Assembly: GCF_040095835.1 (NCBI RefSeq)
Contig: NZ_JBBMFT010000002.1
Span: forward strand, 186,001-250,000
Length of the DNA: 64,000 nucleotides
Origin: Flavonifractor hominis
GTDB taxonomy: Bacteria > Bacillota > Clostridia > Oscillospirales > Oscillospiraceae
Reading direction: 5' to 3'
Below the pieces are notes generated by a model. It saw only the letters and a program-made list of their open reading frames with translations, was not told the origin of the DNA and did not search any database. Below, in pieces: positions 60,573 through 64,000 of this stretch (within the stretch, counting starts at the first letter, position 1; each line of letters begins with the position of its first letter). A program made the position numbers and the translations under genes.

Positions 60573-60773
60573 GTGTGTGTGTTGTTGTGTGTTTTTGCAA
60601 AGGTGTTAGAGAGGGATAAGAGAGGAATTGGTTGGGAGGATGGTCTTGTGTTCGATTCATCTCTGAATCTGGTTTTATAGTACCCGTTAAATAAGACAAA
60701 ATCATGACCGAATTATGAATAGTATGTGAATTCTAACGTTTTCCCCCTCTGCACCGGAAAATACTCCTCCCGC

Positions 60774-60802
60774 TTGACACCGAGGCCGGTTGGTGATATA
60801 GT
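60774..60802 (+). promoter_or_regulatory. Promoter of thrS
   Basis: TTGACA (60774-60779), 17-bp spacer, TATAGT (60797-60802). Confidence 0.8.
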
Positions 60803-60808
60803 GTCTGC

Positions 60809-61062
60809 GTCAAAGAGGCAATGACGGGGACACCGCGCCGCACCACCTGTCAGAGAAGGAGCGCCATAGGCTGAAAGCGCTTCCCAGGTATGGTCAGCGT
60901 TCAACCACCCCCGAGCCGCCCATGAACGGCATATGCCAAGTAAATGAGCCGGGACCGCCCGTTACAGCGGCAATCAAGCGGCGGCCCGTCGGGCCGCAAG
61001 CAGGGTGGAACCGTGGAGCTGTACGCTTCACCCCTGGATCGTCAGGGGTGAAGCGTTTTTTT
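60809..61062 (+). promoter_or_regulatory. T-box riboswitch (Thr) upstream of thrS
   Basis: The leader has a Stem I region with a probable ACC specifier (60904-60906), aligned with the metQ leader by the following CCCCGAG. The T-box sequence AGGGTGGAACCGTGG lies at 61002-61016. The terminator CGCTTCACCCCTG with its complement and T7 lies at 61024-61062. Threonine starvation would favour readthrough into thrS. Confidence 0.9.
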
Positions 61063-61096
61063 ACACCCCTAAAGACTATGTTAGGAGGTATTTCTT

Positions 61097-62863
61097 ATGT
61101 CCGAAGAAGTCAAGAATGAATTTTCCTTTGAAAATCCCGAGTACCGCAAGACGTACTGGCATACCTGCTCCCATGTGATGGCCCAGGCCGTCAAGCGTCT
61201 GTGGCCTGAGGTAAAGCTGGCCATCGGCCCCTCCATCGATGAGGGTTTCTACTATGATATGGACGCCCCCTTCGCCTTCACCCCCGAGCATCTGGAGCAG
61301 ATCGAGGCCGAAATGCGCAAGATCTGCAAGGAGAAGCTGAAGCTGGAGCGCTTTGAGCTGCCCCGGGAAGAGGCTCTGAAGTTCATGGAGGAGAAGGGCG
61401 AGCCCTTCAAGGTGGAGCTGATCCAGGACCTGCCTGAGGACGCCCACATCTCCTTCTATAAGCAGGGTGAGTTTACCGACCTGTGCGCCGGCCCCCACCT
61501 GGACTCCACCGGCCGCATCAAGGGCAACGCCATCAAGCTGACCGCCTGCAACGCCGCCTACTGGCGGGGTGATTCCAACCGCGAGACCCTGCAGCGCATC
61601 TATGGCATCGCCTTCCCCAAAAAGGATGAGCTGGATGCCTATCTGCAGCGCATCGAGGAGGCCAAGAAGCGGGACCACCGCAAGCTGGGCAAAGAGCTGG
61701 GCCTCTTCATGCTGCGGGACGAAGGCCCCGGCTTCCCCTTCTTCCTGCCCAAGGGCATGGTGCTGCGCAACACCCTGATTGACTACTGGCGTCAGGTCCA
61801 CAAGCGCTACGGCTACGTGGAGATCTCCACCCCCATCATGCTCAACCGCCAGCTGTGGGAGCGCTCCGGCCACTGGGATCACTACAAGAACAACATGTAC
61901 ACCACCGTCATCGACGACACCGACTTTGCCATCAAGCCCATGAACTGCCCCGGCGGCATGCTGGTCTACTCCAGCGAGCCCCACTCCTACCGGGATCTGC
62001 CCCTGCGGGTAGGTGAGCTGGGCCTGGTCCACCGGCATGAGCTCTCCGGTGCCCTCCACGGCCTGTTCCGGGTCCGCTGCTTTACCCAGGACGATGCCCA
62101 CATCTTCATGACCCAGGCGCAGCTGAAGGACGAGATCAAGAATGTGGTCAAGCTGTTTGACGAGGTCTACTCGGTCTTCGGTCTGCCCTACCAGATTGAG
62201 CTGTCCACCATGCCCGAGGACCACATCGGCACCGTGGAGCAGTGGGAGCACAACCAGGACATCCTGAAAGAGGCCATCACCGAGATGGGCAAAGAGTTTG
62301 TGATCAACGAGGGCGACGGCGCCTTCTATGGTCCCAAGCTGGACTTCCACCTGGCCGACTCCCTGGGCCGTACCTGGCAGTGCGGTACCGTCCAGCTGGA
62401 CTCCCAGCTGCCTGAGCGGTTTGAGCTGGAGTACACCGGCGAGGACGGCCAGAAGCACCGGCCCGTCATGCTCCACCGGGTGGTTCTGGGCTCCATCGAG
62501 CGCTTCATCGGCGTCATCACCGAGCACTTTGCCGGTGCCTTCCCCACCTGGCTGGCTCCCGTGCAGGTAAAGGTACTGCCCATTACCGACCGTGCCGCCG
62601 ACTATGCCAATCAGGTTGCCGCCAAGCTGGACGCGCTGGGTTACCGCGTAGAGACCGACCACCGCAACGAGAAGATCGGCAAGAAGATCCGGGACACTCA
62701 GCTGGAGAAGGTCCCCTATATGCTGGTTGTGGGTGACAAGGAGGCCGAGAGCGGCGACGTGGCCGTGCGCAACCGCCACGGCGAGCAGACCGTCATGAGC
62801 TTTGACGCCTTTGTTGCCAAGCTGAAGGAAGAAGTGGACTCCAAGGCTCTGGAGCAGAACTGA
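61097..62863 (+). CDS. thrS: Threonyl-tRNA synthetase, form without TGS domain
   Basis: The 588-residue enzyme begins directly at the editing domain (HTCSHVMAQAVKRLWP at 20-35; GPSIDEGFYYD). The class II core has the zinc ligand Cys in MNCPGGM, RHELSGALHGLFRVR (motif 2) and LGSIERFIG (motif 3). An anticodon-binding domain follows. Most bacterial ThrRS have about 640 residues with an N-terminal TGS domain; that domain is missing here. The ATG follows TTAGGAGG, and no open frame for a TGS domain lies upstream, only the T-box. Confidence 0.94.
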   Translation: MSEEVKNEFSFENPEYRKTYWHTCSHVMAQAVKRLWPEVKLAIGPSIDEGFYYDMDAPFAFTPEHLEQIEAEMRKICKEKLKLERFELPREEALKFMEEKGEPFKVELIQDLPEDAHISFYKQGEFTDLCAGPHLDSTGRIKGNAIKLTACNAAYWRGDSNRETLQRIYGIAFPKKDELDAYLQRIEEAKKRDHRKLGKELGLFMLRDEGPGFPFFLPKGMVLRNTLIDYWRQVHKRYGYVEISTPIMLNRQLWERSGHWDHYKNNMYTTVIDDTDFAIKPMNCPGGMLVYSSEPHSYRDLPLRVGELGLVHRHELSGALHGLFRVRCFTQDDAHIFMTQAQLKDEIKNVVKLFDEVYSVFGLPYQIELSTMPEDHIGTVEQWEHNQDILKEAITEMGKEFVINEGDGAFYGPKLDFHLADSLGRTWQCGTVQLDSQLPERFELEYTGEDGQKHRPVMLHRVVLGSIERFIGVITEHFAGAFPTWLAPVQVKVLPITDRAADYANQVAAKLDALGYRVETDHRNEKIGKKIRDTQLEKVPYMLVVGDKEAESGDVAVRNRHGEQTVMSFDAFVAKLKEEVDSKALEQN

Positions 62864-62871
62864 TCCTATCC

Positions 62872-62905
62872 AAGAGGCCCCCGGCAAATGCCGGGGGCCT
62901 CTTTT
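62872..62905 (+). terminator. Terminator of thrS
   Basis: The stem AAGAGGCCCCCGGC/GCCGGGGGCCTCTT with loop and T5. Confidence 0.93.
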
Positions 62906-62912
62906 TCCACCC

Positions 62913-63035
62913 GGATGCACCAAATATTTCCGTGCATCCAGGTGTATTTTTATGCATATATTACCCCCTTTCTCCCTTGACTTTTTACCTGTATCATGAA
63001 ATAATATTCACATAAATTGCCGATATAGTGAATAT
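62913..63035 (+). promoter_or_regulatory. Upstream region of the C69 peptidase gene with two palindromes
   Basis: It holds the perfect inverted repeat GGATGCAC-N11-GTGCATCC (62913-62939). Downstream of it is a promoter-like TTGACT-17-AATAAT (62978-63006), and then ATATTCAC-N16-GTGAATAT (63004-63035). The second palindrome lies over the expected start region. The ATG is at 63095 after a leader of about 80 nt. Confidence 0.5.
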
Positions 63036-63094
63036 AAATTCGCTTTCAACTGTCGGCTTCCAAGGACGATACACCGGAAGAGAGGGAACAGAGT

Positions 63095-64000
63095 ATGAAA
63101 CAGGCAGCAAAAGTATTGACCACCGCTCTGGCCGCCGCCGTGGCCCTGAGCAACGTAAGCGCTATGGCCTGCACCGGCCTTTATGTGGGCAAGCAGGCCA
63201 GTGCCGACGGCACCACCATCATCGCCCGCAGTGAAGACATCAGTCCTTCCGACTATGAGAAGCTCCACCTGGTGGTCCCCCATGTGGACAATCAGCCCGG
63301 CCGGGTACTGGAAGACATCAACGGCTTCCAGATGCCTCTGCCCGCCACCACCTATCAGTACACCATGATGAGTGACTACGCCGACGCAGGAGACGGGATC
63401 TATCCTGCCGTGTGCAGCAATGAGATGGGGGTGTCCGTCACCGGCACCGTGTCCGCCTCCCCCTGTGAACAGTGGGAAGAGGCCGACCCCTATGTGGACG
63501 ACGGCCTGCGGGAGGCTGTGCTTCCTGCCGCCGTGGCCTGCTGCTCCGCCACCGCCCGGGAGGGCGTGGAAAACCTGCTGGAGCTGGTGGATACCTATGG
63601 CTCAGCCGAGGGCAACATCGTCATGATCGCCGACCAGGAGGAGGCCTGGATCGTGGAGATCTACGGTGGGCACCAGTATGCCGCTATGAAAATGCCCGAG
63701 GACGCCGTAGCCGTGTTCGGCAACCAGTTTATGATCGGCTGCGTGGACCCGGAGGACACGGAGAACTACATCTTCTCTGACGGGCTTTTTACCACCATCG
63801 ACACACTGGGTCTGGCCGTGATGGAGGATGGTCAGTATAACCTGGCCAAGTCGGTCACAGATGGCAGCCGCAGTGACAGCTCCAACATGCGCACCTGGAT
63901 CGGCCACAAGGTGCTGGCCCCCTCCAGTGTGGGGGACTACAACACCGACACCTTCTATGAGCTGTTTTATACCCCCGATGAAAAGGTAACTCTGGACGAT
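63095..64000 (+). CDS. C69 family (PepD-type) secreted dipeptidase, 3' end cut by window
   Basis: 302 codons are visible and the frame is open at the window end. The protein has a signal peptide (about residues 1-24, NVSAMA) followed at once by the C69 N-terminal nucleophile Cys in ACTGLYVGKQASADGTTIIAR. Ntn-hydrolase features continue (NEMGVSVTGT, WIVEIYGG). Family members cleave dipeptides; secreted forms in gut anaerobes have broader or unknown substrates. Agagggaaca lies before the ATG, a weak ribosome site. Confidence 0.88.
   Translation, partial: MKQAAKVLTTALAAAVALSNVSAMACTGLYVGKQASADGTTIIARSEDISPSDYEKLHLVVPHVDNQPGRVLEDINGFQMPLPATTYQYTMMSDYADAGDGIYPAVCSNEMGVSVTGTVSASPCEQWEEADPYVDDGLREAVLPAAVACCSATAREGVENLLELVDTYGSAEGNIVMIADQEEAWIVEIYGGHQYAAMKMPEDAVAVFGNQFMIGCVDPEDTENYIFSDGLFTTIDTLGLAVMEDGQYNLAKSVTDGSRSDSSNMRTWIGHKVLAPSSVGDYNTDTFYELFYTPDEKVTLDD

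Noticed and set aside
60484..60705. 73-codon frame containing KPRPEGRGFS upstream of nadE
   Set aside because: That peptide is only the translation of the GC-rich terminator hairpin at 60537-60572, a common source of false genes. It has no domain or ribosome site.
1..64000. CRISPR arrays, insertion sequences, prophage, integrons
   Set aside because: No regularly spaced repeats, transposase, integrase or phage genes were seen. All genes are ordinary chromosomal types in colinear operons.

Overview
The window is GC-rich, gene-dense chromosomal DNA from a low-GC-phylum (Firmicutes) anaerobe of the Clostridia. It most resembles the Oscillospiraceae group around Flavonifractor, Lawsonibacter and Pseudoflavonifractor. 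Supporting signs are: a Firmicutes-order rimP-nusA-rnpM-ylxQ-infB-rbfA operon, two T-box leaders, LCP and LtaS-type envelope enzymes, SLH-domain surface proteins, a group B [FeFe] hydrogenase, a selenocysteine locus, and strong sigma-A promoters with aggaGG ribosome sites. The species assignment is an inference. I see no phage, insertion sequence, CRISPR array or rRNA.

Layout. 1-3.8 kb: SLH/WG-repeat surface protein (cut by the window start), an RlmL-type methyltransferase, and an NfeD-SPFH membrane pair. 3.8-7.8 kb: arylsulfate sulfotransferase with a TauE/SafE exporter, then a DUF1576 membrane protein. 7.9-16.1 kb (minus strand): one long information-processing operon from rimP to ribF. 16.3-20.6 kb: MoxR-DUF58-transglutaminase operon, facing an LtaS-like phosphoglycerol transferase. 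22.6-25.8 kb: a NitT/TauT-type ABC importer with its own Crp/Fnr regulator. 26.3-29.6 kb: LCP protein, then aroF-tyrA behind a tyrosine-rich leader peptide and attenuator. 29.6-31.3 kb: Rrf2 regulator and cysK. 31.4-34 kb: large SLH surface protein. 34.2-37.4 kb: metNI and, separately, a T-box-controlled metQ. 37.5-39.2 kb: nifS-iscU. 39.3-42 kb: AI-2E family exporter and the hydrogenase. 42.1-45.6 kb: selA-selB-tRNA-Sec-ferredoxin. 45.7-51.4 kb: trmL-pgk-tpiA-gpmI-eno. 51.5-54 kb: proBA. 54.1-60.5 kb: two amidohydrolases (one adenine deaminase) and nadE with a split chromate transporter. 60.5-64 kb: T-box-thrS and a secreted C69 peptidase, cut by the window end.

The main result of the hunt is regulatory. 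(1) A 25-codon leader ORF with eight Tyr codons precedes an intrinsic terminator and aroF-tyrA, a tyrosine attenuator that ordinary gene calling misses. (2) A shared 24-bp element, AATTCCTAT-N7-(N2)TAnGATT-like, lies in the promoters of cysK, nifS-iscU and the Rrf2 gene itself, so the window holds a small sulfur/Fe-S regulon together with its probable regulator. (3) The methionine transporter is divided into metNI (no T-box seen) and metQ (own promoter plus Met T-box). (4) The adenine deaminase promoter seems to start transcription inside a run of eight A. (5) An orphan terminator upstream of nadE may mark a C-rich small RNA.

Positions were worked out by hand from the sequence. Start codons were moved where a ribosome-binding site decides them. 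No database search was possible.
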